From Luzula sylvatica (Eukaryota; Streptophyta; Magnoliopsida; Poales; Juncaceae), in NCBI GenBank assembly GCA_946800325.1, contig OX326956.1:71233087-71297086 (forward strand): a DNA stretch of 64,000 nucleotides. The letters run 5' to 3'. Under the pieces are notes generated by a model. It saw nothing but the letters and a program-made list of their open reading frames with translations. It did no database searches and had not been told where the DNA came from. The translations under genes and the position numbers were made by a program. Numbering within the stretch: the stretch's first letter is position 1; every line of letters starts with the position of its first letter. Below, piece by piece: positions 11,485 to 23,325 of this stretch.

Positions 11485-13021
11485 ATGGAACTCCTAATTG
11501 GTATCCTTCTTCTCTTCTCATCTTTCAATCGTATCCAAGCTAGGCATAACCAAAAATACAATGCAATATTTAGCTTCGGAAATTCATATGCCGACACGGG
11601 AAATTTCGATATATTGGAGTCTAATGTGGTTCCCTACATCACACTTGCTCACCTCCCTTATGGCATGAGTTACTTCGGCCCAACTGGTCGTGCCTCCAAT
11701 GGCCGCCTAACTCTTGATTTCATTGGTATGTTTATACTTTTATTTTCTACCAAATCCTTCTTCAGCAAGTTAATATATAGATCACATCCCTAAAAGAAGA
11801 TACATATATTTTTCTTGAAAAAAAAATTGCGGAAACAAAACTTATAACCAACACTTTATTTACGAAATTGTAGCACAGGAGTTAGGACTCCCTTTCATTC
11901 CGCCATCAATGTCTAAAAATAAAAAATTTAAACGAGGCGCGAATTTTGCTGTTGTCGGTGCCACAGCACTTGACCTTGCCTTCTACCAGAAGAACAATAT
12001 TACGAGCGTCCCACCGATTAACACATCCCTCAGCGTCCAGCTCGATTGGTTCCGTAATTCGAAACCTTATATATGCCGTAATTCCAAACGTCAGTACCAC
12101 TTCATATATAACTTGTTTCTTTTTGTTTGCTACTATATTTAGTAATGAGAAGTTGAGAACAAATAATCGTTACAGAATGCAGGAAGTACTTCAAAAAATC
12201 TTTGTTCTTCCTTGGAGAGTTCGGAGGGAATGACTATAACTATTTACTAATGGCTGGAAAGACTGTCGACGAAATAAAATCATACGTTCCAAAAGTCATC
12301 AGCGCCATTATTGCAGCTGCTGAGGTTAATACAAATTATAAAATCTATCATTTCAATTATACTTCATTATTTCATAATTATCTTTAATAACTAATAAGCA
12401 TGAATGTACAAATATGTAGTCTTTGATTAAGCAAGGAGCAGTGAATATGGTATTACCCGGAAATTTGCCAACAGGATGCATACCGTTCATCTTGACGCTG
12501 TTTCCTAGTGCGAATAAATATGATTACGATCCTCAGACTGGATGCCTCACAAAGTTCAATAGTATTGGAATTGACCACAATGTGATGCTCAGAAAAGCCG
12601 CGCGGAAGCTCCAATGCAAATATCCAAAGACGACGATTAGCTATGCTGACTATTATACTCCTATAATCCAATTTTTGCTTCGTCCCAAAAAATTTGGTAA
12701 GTTCGATATAGATTGTATTCTGTGCATTTGTTGTTTATTTTTTTAAGATGGAAAAATTGCATATAGTTAATTCTAATTCTTGTTTTAATTCTTGAAGGGT
12801 TCACAAATGGTAAACCTCTTAGAATTTGCTGTGGAGGGGGAGGTCCCTATAACTATAACATTAGTGCAGTGTGCGGCATACCAGGTGTCGGGGCATGTAA
12901 CGACCCGTTGAAGTATTTGAATTGGGATGGTATCCACTTAACAGAATCTGCTTATAAATTTATCGCGACAAGTTGGTTAGAAGGTCCTTATGCCCATCCA
13001 CCTATATTAAGCATCATTTAA
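11485..13021 (+). CDS. GDSL-type esterase/lipase, five exons, 368 aa
   Basis: A secreted SGNH-fold ester hydrolase; substrate unknown. Exons by GT-AG sites with matching phases: 11485-11725, 11874-12089, 12176-12324, 12420-12696, 12798-13021. A hydrophobic signal peptide covers roughly residues 1-19. Block I is [11 protein letters not shown] with the nucleophile Ser34; the family's usual GDS is GNS here. Block II Gly is in VVGATA (~109). Block III is GGND (169-172). Block V is DGIH, with Asp338 and His341 completing the triad. The length is normal for plant GDSL enzymes of the acetylajmalan esterase/sinapine esterase-like group. All catalytic residues are present and no frame is broken, so it is probably functional. 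It stands alone among transposons; a poly(A) signal follows at 13113. Confidence 0.9.
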
Positions 13022-13112
13022 TTAGTCCGATTAAGTCGTCTTTATCGTTTCAGTGTTTTTTTTTTGTTCTTGACTTGAACAAATGCAAAGATACTATGAA
13101 TTTTGTGTGATG

Positions 13113-13118
13113 AATAAA
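13113..13118 (+). terminator. Poly(A) signal of the GDSL gene
   Basis: AATAAA 92 bp after the stop codon, in AT-rich DNA with a T-rich stretch before it (near 13058). Plausible spacing for a plant 3' UTR. Confidence 0.45.
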
Positions 13119-13546
13119 CAAGTGTTGATGAGGTGATATTTTGTTATTTATGTAGTATTAAATATGATATTGAATATTGAATATTGAATAAATAAAGTTG
13201 TAATGAGTAGGTGAACTTTGGTTGAACAATGAGAATGTCTTTAACGAGTATGTGTTAAACCATTACATGATAAACGAGTAAATATACTGATTTAATAAAA
13301 AAAAATATTTTAATTTAATATATGTAATTGTTTTATTTTTTTATTATCATTAATTGTGGATACATTAATGGTTGGGAAAAAATTTAAAGAAACAAATATT
13401 TCATTCCATACTTTTTGAGTTACTCGAAGGCTGTCAACAATATTTTTTTCTTGCTCTCAAGTCTCGTAATTTCGTTAACATAATTGTCTTACATAAGATT
13501 GTACCGGCATAACGATAATCCGGATAAAAAATTCTAAGCTTCCGGT

Positions 13547-13742
13547 TAGGGCTGGCAAAAAAAGCTCGAGCTCGACATTCGTTCGAATTCGGCTCGGAAA
13601 TTGTTCGAAAATAGCCCGTTCGAAAATTAGCTCGAACCAACTCGAGCCGATCCGAGCCAGTTCGAGCCAAAGTCGAGCCGAACTCGAACTGGGTGATGTT
13701 TGGATCGCGAACCAGCTCGAGTTCAAACATTTTTGCATATAA
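13547..13742 (+). repeat. CTCGAGC-rich repeat with TAGGGCTGGC end, copy 1
   Basis: Starts TAGGGCTGGCAAAAAAAGC and continues with many CTCGAGC/GAGCCGA motifs to about 13742 (...TTTTGCATAT). It is homologous, in reverse orientation, to 42285-42484 over its whole length. The end sequence is hAT-like, but I found no target duplication. Nearby open frames on both strands come from the repeat. Confidence 0.65.
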
Positions 13743-13899
13743 CCCCTATAATACTTAATTATTTATCAATACATCCTTTATATACCCAAGGCCCAACCCA
13801 AAAACTAATTCAACTCCACCCTAACCCTAAACTCAAGAGTCATACTCTTATCCCGCCACCGTCTCTTTGTGCATTCAAACCCTACCCAAAACTCTCAGT

Positions 13900-14480
13900 G
13901 TTTGTACAATTTGGTGAAGCGTTACATAGTAAAATGTTCGATCCAAACCATATCAAAACAAGTTATTTGGGCTTCTCAGAGAGTTAAAAGAGTCTTATGA
14001 ATCGAAAAAACAAACTTTCTTAAGGGTTACAAAATTTGGTGAAAAGTTATGTAGTAAAAGATACGATACAAAAAATCTAAAAACACGTTATTTGAATTCA
14101 TCAAAGCATAAAAAGATTGCTATGAATCAAAAAGAAAACTTTGTTAGTTTTGTACAATTTGGTGAAAAGTTACGTAGTAAAAGATTCGATCCAAACTATA
14201 TCAAAAACACGCTATTTGGGCTCCTCGGAGAGTTAAAAAATTGTTATGAATCGAAAAACAAAATTTCTTAGTATTTGTAAAATTTGGTGAAAAGTTATGT
14301 AGTAAAAGATACGATGCAAATGATCTAAAAACACGTTATTTAAACTCCTCAAAGCATAAAAAGATTGTTATGAATCGAAAAAAAAACTTTCTTAATGTTT
14401 GTACAATCTGGTGAAATGTTACGTAGTAAAATATTATATCAAAAACATGTTATTTGGGCTCCCCATTGAGTTAAAGATTG
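13900..14480. repeat. 124-bp tandem array, five copies, alternating A-B-A-B-A
   Basis: The anchor TTTGGTG recurs at about 13913, 14038, 14161, 14286 and 14410, a spacing of 123-125 bp. Copies 1, 3 and 5 share ATATCAAAA...TATTTGGGCTCC. Copies 2 and 4 share GATCTAAAAACACG...CAAAGCATAAAAAGATTG. The repeating unit is therefore a 248-bp dimer. Confidence 0.85.
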
Positions 14481-15240
14481 TTTTTTTTAAGACGGCTATT
14501 GCCGACTTTGGAATTTCATATATGAAATAGAGGTATTTATGATGGATAATGAGTAAGTACTATCTATACATAAAAAGAAAATAAGATAGACCTAGCTACA
14601 CTCTTGAGGATCCTTCGTCTTCTTTAGTTTTTCATTTTTCTCCATAGCGTTGCTTGTTCCATAGCTTGTAAGGCTATCATTCTCGGTGTCTTACTTTTGT
14701 TGCGGAATATTCTCGAGTTTCTCTCCTTCCAAACGTGTCATAACGTCGAGATCCACCTTGTGTCCCAATTTTTTTTGGTTGTTGCCCCCAATGTTGCTCT
14801 TGATTCATTCCAAGTATCTAAGACGGAGCCTCTATTAGGTGGGAAAATTCGGTCTCCGTTGATTATCACTACTAAACGCCACACCGCTTTAGTATAGGTA
14901 CATTCCACTAGTAGGTGATCGATTGTTTCGGGTAGCCTTTTGCATAGTTGGCATTGCTTTGTGTGGCCATCCCTTTCTTTGTAGTAATTCGGCCGTATTG
15001 ATCCGACCGTGTAACGTTAGCCAAATGAAAAAACGTGCTTTTAAGGGCGCTTTTGCTTTCCATACTTGTTTTTGCCAAGGGGATCTTAATCCCGGATCGT
15101 GTAATTTTGCATAGGCCGAACTTGTTGAGAAAGTTTTGGATGCCTCCCATCTCCAATGGATAGCGTTTAGAGGATTATTTCTTTCCGTGAATTGCAAGTA
15201 AGTTTTGGATGCCTCCCATCTCCACTTGTTGAGAAAGTTT
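14481..15240 (-). mobile_element. LINE (L1-type) 3' fragment
   Basis: On the minus strand this codes for the zinc-binding domain found after RT in plant LINEs, then ends in a short A-run (T-run at 14481-14488 on the plus strand). RT and endonuclease are missing. At the upstream end, 15197-15240 partly repeats 15120-15160 (GTTTTGGATGCCTCCCATCT), a small local duplication. Confidence 0.75.
14650..15197 (-). pseudogene. LINE RT C-terminal zinc-binding (zf-RVT) remnant
   Basis: An open stretch at 15197-14889 reads VWKAKAPLKARFFIWLTLHG followed by RINTAELLQRKGW. This is the helical zinc-binding region that follows reverse transcriptase in plant LINEs. Coding similarity then resumes in another frame (WKERNSRIF, NSR...RMIALQAMEQ near 14740-14650), so there is at least one frameshift. 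It is not functional. Confidence 0.7.
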
Positions 15241-16805
15241 TGTATATTCTATTATTATTATTTATGAATTTTATTGAAATTAATAATAAATAACAAAAAA
15301 AAATAGTCATTACATTTGAAGATTGAAGGGTATTTGGTAAAAAAAAAATGAATATCATCCATAAGGGGGTATTTGGAAACAAAAGCTTGGTAGAGATTTT
15401 TTTTTGAAGTTTACAACATTAGAGATTTTTTATAGTATTCAAAAAAGTTAGGGGGTTAAAAATACACTAAAACACAGATATGTGAACAATCAACCAATAA
15501 AACATAGAATCCAATAACATATTATAAAAAAATTAAATGATAACAAACTTGAACACTCCTGCGCAATTGCGCGGGAAAAAAACTACTTTATTATATTAAT
15601 GATATTTTGTGAGTGTGATTAAAAGAATTAGATCAAAAGATGGAGTACAACTCGGCAATCTACACAAGGTAATCAAAAGAATTAGATCAAAAGCTAGTTT
15701 ATTATATGAAGATAATCAATTCAAGACACGCGAAGAACGCAATTCACAAAATACAAGAATATATGTCAAGGTTCGAACAGACACGAAGACAAAGGCAGGA
15801 TAACTCAAGAAAGCATGAAGAACTTGGACCTTCAAATAGGTTATCCCCATATTTATCTTGCTTTACAATTGAGTTTTAAGGATTAATTGAACTCAAATTA
15901 TACATACTCTGTTTGGAAATGAACAAATTCGATCTTGATCGAAATAGTTTCCGTTCGAACGAACCCATGTCAGTTCAGAAAGGAAGTATATGTAAAACAA
16001 ATCAAAACCTTACAAAAAAAATTGGGGCTCTTTCGCGGTCTAAACACACTTCTTTAGCAAACAGAAGTCTTCCATTCTAAAGAAGGTTGCCCGTTATTTC
16101 TTTCGCAAACGGAACAGTTCCATTTCGAACAGAACTATACTGTGAAGTGGATAAAACAAGTTTTGTAAACACTCGTTTCATTTCTCTTACTCTTACTCTC
16201 TAATCGTTGGTCATAGCTCGTGAGAACAAAATTGAGAGAAAGGGTTAGCCGTTATTGTGGAACTCCGCACCAACGGTTCTTGGGACCCCCAGGATTGGAA
16301 GCATCAAAAGAGACAGGCAGAAAGATCAATATCCAATGTATTTTAATTATTTATCGAGTATCCAGGGATGTAGATACTCGTGGAATTCGAATCGGTCGAT
16401 TAACGAGTAAATGATATTTAAAGCTAACGTAATTATCTACCGAACTTTGTAATAACTCTGTGTTTGCAATCTTGCTCTTTGTCGGTAACTTTTTCATGTT
16501 AATTACTTGTTCACACTCTATATTTAGTAGTTAATTAACCCAACCGACCAATTAATTAAATTTAAGTCATAATTTTAGATAAATTTTGATTAGGGATTGT
16601 CTTAAAATTGTCTCTTCAGCCTCTCTAGGTCATTAATACACATTGTTATTTATAAACACGTTAATGCCGAACAAAAACTATCTTTAAATATAATTTTTCT
16701 CTGAATCTCGTATTCCACAAAAAATATGTTGGTGGGGTGGTGGGTAATTTAGAGAAAATGGCACTTAAAATGGTAAATGGATAATTTACAGAAAATGATA
16801 TTTAG
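15241..16805. other. Intergenic, no gene seen
   Basis: AT-rich DNA. Short open frames at 15609-15803 and 16220-16414 have no recognisable product. The motif AAAAGAATTAGATCAAAAG occurs twice (about 15620 and 15675). The last ~90 bp before 16806 are a short tandem repeat built on ATGGTAAATGGATAATTTA, which continues on the other side of the hAT element at 23334. Confidence 0.5.
15558..15590 (+). repeat. Possible Helitron 3' end
   Basis: The palindrome CCTGCGCAATTGCGCGGG is followed by an A-run and ACTACTTT. Plant Helitron 3' ends have a GC-rich hairpin shortly before CTRR; here the terminal bases are not an exact CTRR. No 5' end was identified. Confidence 0.3.
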
Positions 16806-17535
16806 CAGTGTTTTAAAACCCGAACCGGACCGGACGGTTCAACCAAAATAACCGGAACCAGACCATGAAACGGTTTGATTTGATAATAGGACCGGATATG
16901 CAATTGAACCGGACAAAACCATTTAAACCGGTCGGTTTTTGTTAATAAACCGGACCAATCGAACCAAACAACCCGACCGGTTTTGTCACATATTGTTTCT
17001 TGGTCCTTTTTTTTTTTTTATTTGAAGAAAATAGAGTAGGTTCTTATGCCCTACTTCTATTATATTTCATTTATATTGATTAAGTTAATACAAGTAAGAC
17101 GTATTTGACCTAAAAATTAAAAAACACTACTCCTAAATACCTCCTATTACATACTTATATTAACTAACAATATAAACCTTAAAATACCAGAAAAGCCTGG
17201 AATTTTAGAATCCCAAATATTGAGATTTGTATTTGACCTAATCACCTTCTATCTTTATTTAAATCCTGGACATTGAGATCCTGGACTTTAAAACTCCATT
17301 CGTCGTTACACCTTTGGTATAAAAACCTCTAGATTCAGCCGCCTTCTCTCTTTCTTCACTCCTCTTCCAAACCCTCCCGATCCCCTTCTTTCTTCTATTG
17401 TTTCTCTTTTCAACCTGGTTCGTATAAACCCTAACTCTTCTAAGGAGCTCGTGCGATCCCTTAATGAGATCGATCCTTGACTTGCACTGCTGAAGATCCT
17501 GAGATAGAAGCTGAAATGGATATGGAGGCGATTTG

Positions 17536-17784
17536 CTATAGATCTTGATACTGAACCCTGGAAGGAAGATTTGCCTGGAATAAATTCGAAACTATCCTTC
17601 TTAAGGTATGCACTTCTTCAATTGCTTGATTTCTTCGATCGATTTCATTTTTAAGTTCCTCCTCTGGGTTCAAATCGGAGTTAATCCACCATTGATTAAG
17701 ATCTGTAACTGCTTCTCTTAATTTCTTCTTGAGTTTGCAGTCTTTCAACTTATCCTGTGTTTTGCCTTCCTTCACCTTGCTCAT
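17536..17784 (-). other. Small open frame of unknown function inside the hAT element
   Basis: 82 codons starting MSKVKEGKTQDKLKDCKLKK, rich in Lys and Glu with heptad-like spacing, so a short coiled coil is possible. It lies downstream of the zinc-knuckle pseudogene on the same strand. I recognise no family; it may be chance. Confidence 0.2.
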
Positions 17785-17998
17785 TTTGCATTCTCCTTCC
17801 AGTTATGCCTTCTCTATTATTATGTCCTGCCAAAATTGAGAAATTAGTGTATTAATTTGAAACAATTGTATTGCTATTTGAATATATCTCTGCATAGATG
17901 CTCATACTTACTGAAATTTTATTTGATAATTTTATTTTATATTCTTATATATATTTACATCTTTTAATGAACAAGTACTTAAGTACTTTGTTCATTTA

Positions 17999-19892
17999 CT
18001 AAAAAATAATTGAATTTTTGATGTTTTCATTTATTTCAATTCCTGTGGATAATAAAATGTCCATAATTTCCTTCTCATTTACAATTTCATTTATATGTTC
18101 CATGTTAAGTGTTTTTATTTCAGTATTATTATTTTTATATTTTTGCCTTTTAGTCCTTTCTTTTTGAATTTCTTTAAACTTTACTAGCTGTGCTTTCTCT
18201 ACTGGTGATGTGTAATGATTAGATTGCTTACTTAATAATCTAGAACTTCTTCTTTGTTCATCAATTTTTATGTTTTTATTTTTCTCCTTAATAATTTTGT
18301 CTTTTGATTTGATTTTACATTCCCTGGGTGGTTGTTCAATGATGTCCATGATTTTAATGCTTTCTAGATCCTTACATGTAGAGGTATGATTTACTTCTTC
18401 TAAATTCATTTTATTATTTAAATTATTATTTTTATTATAGAAATAATCTTTGATTTTCTTTTGATTTTTTGTAGGAAAAAAATTCTTTGTTGGAGACAGA
18501 AATTTTGAGCTTTTACATTGTAAGGATTATTTCTCTATCTTATCTATTATATCCACTTCCTCTGAATTTGAATTGTTAGAGATATCTATGAGATTTAATG
18601 TTTGTGGATCAGGAGAACTTAAGTGTGTAGATTGATCATTGATTGATATGTTTTGTGTTACTCTCATGTTTTCACTGTCCTGATATGAGTTATCATGCTC
18701 ATTAATCTCACAAGAAGGATTTTTTGGATTGGAATATGGACTATTGTGTGATACTATTTTTAAACCCTTATCTGTGAATTGGATTGAAAGAGCTAATTTA
18801 GGGTTTAAGAGAGAATCTATGTGTTTCGAAATTATTTGTTGCCTCTTATAAGGATTGAAATTATCCTGAAATAAAGGAAAGAGGATTTGGTTTGTGATAT
18901 GTGAGTATGAAATTTGTATAACTCCTCTTCCCCCTTGTGGCCCAATGATGATAACCTTATCAGAGGGTTTGTGAAACATATCAGTGATGATGATATCCTT
19001 ATCAGAATTTATGTTTTCACTAATACTTTTAACTGGAGGGTCCATTATTTTCTTCTCCTTGACTCTCCAGAAAGTAATAGGTTTTTTCTTTTTTTGCCAT
19101 ATTTTTACTGTTTTGATTCTCTTATCTTTGTAAATGTTTTTATTAGGTATCCTTACCTTTTGATGTTTTTTAATGTCCCCCCCCCCCCCCCTTTTTAAAT
19201 ATTGGCTCAATGATGTTTTCTGAGAGCTTGTTTGACTTAATAGAAGAGCTAGGTGAATTGTTAATTTCCTTAACAGGTATTATGATTATATTATTATCAT
19301 CAATTAATTTTATAGAATTTGGAATTTTTGTGCTTGCTTTACAATTAACAGATAATTTAATTTCTGATATTATTTTTGCAGGCATATAGGACCCTACTGA
19401 AATGAGTGTACCTAGAGATTCTGTTATTTTAATTAAGTCAATTGGATTGCAGTATGTATCAGGTAATTTCTGCAAGATAAGTTCCTTTGTATAAAAAATT
19501 TCTTCTTGTTTATTTTTTGAGAAATTTACTGTAATTTGATAATTTTCAACCTTTTTCCCTTTGTCTTCAGATAAATCAAAAGATTGACTGAATAACATAG
19601 GATTCTGACTTGGAACTTTTGCAAAAATAGGTACATGATTTATATTGTTTACATTCTCCTTTAATTTAGTATAACAATATTTTTGTACGTGACCTAATTT
19701 ATAACACCTTAAACACCTTATTTTTTCCCTACATTCATGTCTTAAATGAGTGTTTGATAAACATCTAAAACATAATTTTGAATTTATTTCCTGTCTAGGG
19801 TTTGTTTTTGAAGTTTTTTGTTCTGAGACTAATATCCATTTTTTATTGATGTTATTTTCTAGGACTTTTGCATAAGAGATTGAATTATTCAT
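17999..19892 (-). pseudogene. Double zinc-knuckle (LINE ORF1/gag-like) protein, broken
   Basis: The start is ATG at 19892-19890 (MNNSISYAKVLE). Two tandem CCHC knuckles, each C-X2-C-X4-H-X4-C (CFRCLSNTHLRHEC, CLRCYKLGHVQKYC), lie near residues 40-75 and probably bind nucleic acid. The frame runs to a homopolymer of 15 G (plus-strand C at 19177-19191). There it shifts by one and continues as GGGGDIKKHQKVR, through to a TAA at 18529-18527. It continues in the same frame after that stop to 17999, with RRSSRLLSK near 18240. Together this is roughly a 630-residue protein of the kind seen as ORF1 in plant LINEs, with no endonuclease or RT after it. One frameshift and one stop make it a pseudogene, unless slippage on the G run rescues the first break. 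Confidence 0.6.
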
Positions 19893-21692
19893 GTTAAAGA
19901 TAAAACTAAGAGTTTAAGAGACTTAGCTGGATGATGAGAGCAATTCTTCAGTATCTTCAGTGCCAAGCAGTTCAATCTCTGAAGCAAGAACTCCCCTAAT
20001 CACCCTTTCAACCCATTAATTCTTGATGATTTGTAATATAATTTTTGTTTGTAATTTGGTTGTAATTTTGGCTTGTATTTCTCTAAAGAAATGAAGGGCT
20101 TAACTTTTCTCAACGAAAAGTCTATATACCCTTTTCCTTCTTTAGAGAAGATATTTTGTTGTTATGTTTATAATGCTTTTGATCTGTCGATCTTCTTGAA
20201 AATCTTTCTCTTGTTCAAGCTTTTGAAACACCTCACAGTTTTATCTTGATACACGTCTCCAAGAGAGAACCAGTGAGAACACAGTGCCGGAGAATACCGG
20301 AGAGTATCGGTGAGTATTGGAGAGGAAAGGGGAAAAGAGATTCGGAGAGGAAACACTAAAGTGAGAACACCTAAGGGTAAATCGCCTTCAAGATCGCTTC
20401 AAGATTGCGCTTCTTTGTCCCTCTCGAGACGTTCTTAACTGTCCAAGCTCTTCAAGATTCTCTCTCTCTACTCCTCCACCGTCTTGATCTCTCAGTCTTA
20501 GCACCAGATTAACCACCGGAGTAATCACCGGAGTAGTCACCGGAGTCTTTCTCTCTCTCAGTCTTGATCTCTCTCTCTTTCTCTTTCTCTCAATATTATC
20601 TGGTATTGGGGTCTCGGATCAGCTCTTGCTCCTTTCTTATCCATGCGAGACCTCCTTTTTTCATACAAGACCTAGTTTTTTCAATGGCGGAGACCTAGCT
20701 TTTCTTCTCCTCTCCATCTTTTCCGTTTTGCCATGACAATTCTTGTTAAACCAGTTATTCACACTAAAAATGCCAGCAATCACGGGGACTCAGGCACCTA
20801 GGGCTATCTCAGAAGGAGCGGGGCATTTAGTCGAAGCTTGCCACCAATTTACACTAATAACTGCGATTTTCAGATTTTCAGATGGAACATTACGTCTTCA
20901 AGTGCTGCATTGACAATATTGATCTCTGATTTTTAGTTTTTATACTGTTTTAACTTGGATTTTAGATTTGTTACTCTTACTCTAGAGTAATTGTGTACAT
21001 TATACATTGTTCTTACTTTCTTGTGCATATGCTGGTTTCGTTACCTTAGTATGACATTCTAGACCTCAATATTTGAACAAAAAGATCTATATCAATAATT
21101 TAAATTTGAAGATTTAATTATCGTTTATTGATATGAGAACAATTATGATTAAAATTTATTTAGAATTTGTCTCAAAAATTGATTAAAATGTTCTTATGTA
21201 GAGATTGTGAAGCAGCGAAGGAGGCAGATTTATGCAGCAATTGAGCATACACCAATTATGACATGTCTGAACATTGAGGCGCTTGTTTCTTCAATGATCA
21301 ACCTACTACTGCTATCTGGAATGCATCATCTGAGCCAGTAAGGCGACGAGATGTGATATGACGGCAGTGCCAGAGGTGGTTGAAGGTTGAATGGTGCCAC
21401 TTGTTGGAGTAAACTGATTCTTGTTCTTCAATTGGCGAAATTAGTCCATCTGGTTAATGCTTCAACTTAGACAATAATGATGTCCTTAAAATTCATGAAG
21501 TCATTCCAAATATGGGTTAATCTATGTTTACTTGTGTGTAACATGAATTTGTTGTATCTTTTTAATCAAGTATATCTCGAAAATTTCATGGAAGTTTTGT
21601 TTTACTTGTGTCTAGACTATGATAATTGTATTCAAATTACTTGAAGCTATATATTGTGAATTTCAAATGAACTCAAATCTGCATAGGTATAG
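19893..21692. other. Interior of hAT element, no intact gene
   Basis: On the minus strand, 20550-19893 looks like the leader of the zinc-knuckle gene, with short coding-like stretches (EQEKDFQEDRQIKS near 20210; LASEIELLGTEDTEEL near 19950) separated by stops. 20450-20600 is CT-rich. At 21200-21420 there are further broken coding-like pieces that I cannot assign. Confidence 0.4.
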
Positions 21693-22243
21693 TGAAGGGA
21701 ATTATCCCGTCCCCGGGCCCGCGCAGCGGATATGAAGGGCCGGTCCGGTTCCCAAATTTCGAGATCACGTCTCGACTTCGAGGGTACGATGCAAAGTAGG
21801 ATAGACGATTACCAGCGTGAAATTGATCACGCACGACGGGTTGATCGCTCGCATCCTTCTCTTCTTCGGTGTCACGTTGGTGACTAGTCTGTGCGTCCCA
21901 TACCACATGTCTCCCACCATCTTGACACGCATCCGGTTGTCTTCGTACGTCCCACGTCCACACGCTTCCACAGCCTTTCACTCTCTCACTTCTCCGGTTT
22001 GATCACAAACGAAGAGCCACAAAGTGCGAACTCCTCTACCCGTATCCACCGTGAGTCATAGCACAAAGTCGCGGATGCACCTGCCTAGATGATGCACCGG
22101 CGAACTTGCATGATTGCTTTCGATTCTCTAGACGGAGAAAACTCTTTTCTCTTCGCACTCTTTCAACACGTGATAAGAGTCTCTAATTTCTGGACTGAAT
22201 TAGAATTCAATTGATCTGAATTGTCTGAATCCTAATTGACTGA

Positions 22244-22320
<77 letters not shown>

Positions 22321-22813
22321 CCATATTTATTCAACATAGGATAAGGATGGGCCAAAAGGTATGTATATCTACTATACACATTTTCAAACAGAAACTGCAT
22401 ACACTCTTTCAGTATTCTGTTGAAACGAAATTGTTAAATCGTTCCAACCGACTTCAAACCTTCACGAAAGTTGTAGATAATCGTATTATCTTTCCAACAC
22501 AATTTGGTCCAGCCCAATTGGAGTTCGGATCCGAAAGTTATGACGGTTTTACTAACTGTATGTCAAACTGTCGCACCCTTTCGGTATTTCATTAAAACGA
22601 CACTAATACTTCGCTCAAACGAAATATATTTCTACATGAAAGTTCTAGATAATCTCATTATCTATCTAACCCAATTTGAACCATTCAAATTGGATCCGTT
22701 ATCTGAAAGTTATATCAGTTTTACTAAAACTGTTTCTTATGCCCACGAACGCGTATGTTCGTTTTTCCTTCTACGTACCATTTTAGCGTTGATCCAAAAC
22801 TCTATTTCTTTCA
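21693..22813 (-). mobile_element. Solo LTR of the Copia 2 family
   Basis: 1121 bp, TG...CA at the ends, flanked by the exact 5-bp duplication TATAG (21688-21692 and 22814-22818). It is homologous to the LTRs at 9019-10175 and 59559-60621, including the AGATAAT...ATTATCT modules near 22478 and 22648. No internal region is present, so the element was reduced by LTR-LTR recombination. It sits inside the hAT element and is therefore younger. Confidence 0.92.
22248..22317. repeat. (GA)n microsatellite
   Basis: About 35 uninterrupted GA units in the solo LTR, in the CT-rich part after the TATA region. It gives false open frames on both strands. Confidence 0.97.
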
Positions 22814-23095
22814 TATAGTGCTTCGAGACACGTTTTGAGGGCTCTACATGAACACAATGTTTGAGGTCCTCGAGAAAATTATTTCAATGAAACCATATGC
22901 AAAGGAAATGGCATAAAGTATGTTTGTTTGTTTTTAACAGGAGTTTTGCTCGGTAATGATGTCTATCTGTATTATATTAGGATCAAGAATAAATATTGTC
23001 TAGATGGATTTTTTTTTGCTATATATAGAAAATTGATTTAATCTGCAATTAAGTATTGAACATTGTATTTTGTGATGCTTGAATAATTGTATTGG

Positions 23096-23098
<3 letters not shown>

Positions 23099-23139
<41 letters not shown>
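23099..23139. repeat. (AT)n microsatellite
   Basis: About 20 AT units near the right end of the hAT element, followed by a CTTTTT-rich stretch. Confidence 0.95.
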
Positions 23140-23140
<1 letters not shown>

Positions 23141-23325
23141 TTTTCTTTTTCTTTTTCTTTCTCTTTTTTCTGAGTGTGATATATGAAAATTAATTTATTT
23201 GATATCATTATTTTTTTTTACATTTTTGAACCAGCGGTTGAACCGGTCCACCCAATGGTCCGACCAGTGAACCGGTGACCCGAAGCTCGGCCGGGTCGAT
23301 GTCCGGTCCGGATTTAAAAACATTG

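Larger units (their letters stand above)
16806..23325. mobile_element. 6.5-kb hAT-type element carrying a zinc-knuckle gene
   Basis: Left end CAGTGTTTTAAAACCCGAAC; right end, read inward, CAATGTTTTTAAATCCGGAC. Both continue with GGACCGGAC. An exact 8-bp target duplication ATATTTAG flanks it (16798-16805 and 23326-23333), the size expected for hAT. The outer flanks on both sides are copies of the same short tandem repeat. No transposase is recognisable inside. It contains a minus-strand zinc-knuckle pseudogene (17999-19892) and a later solo LTR (21693-22813). An early T-run at about 17007-17019 could be the poly(A) tail of a LINE-like insert in the element. Confidence 0.85.

Noticed and set aside
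13900..14480. Possible CRISPR-like array
   Set aside because: The units are head-to-tail 124-bp repeats with no unique spacers, and this is a plant nuclear genome.
16220..16414. 64-codon frame starting MRTKLRERVS
   Set aside because: No domain, no homologous copy in the window and no gene signals around it.
21200..21420. Coding-like piece (CQRWLKVEWCHLLE) suggesting a CW or PHD-type zinc finger
   Set aside because: Several stops interrupt it, and the cysteine spacing does not fit either domain.
22236..22595. Open frame with long Arg-Glu repeat
   Set aside because: It is a translation of the (GA)n microsatellite inside a solo LTR.
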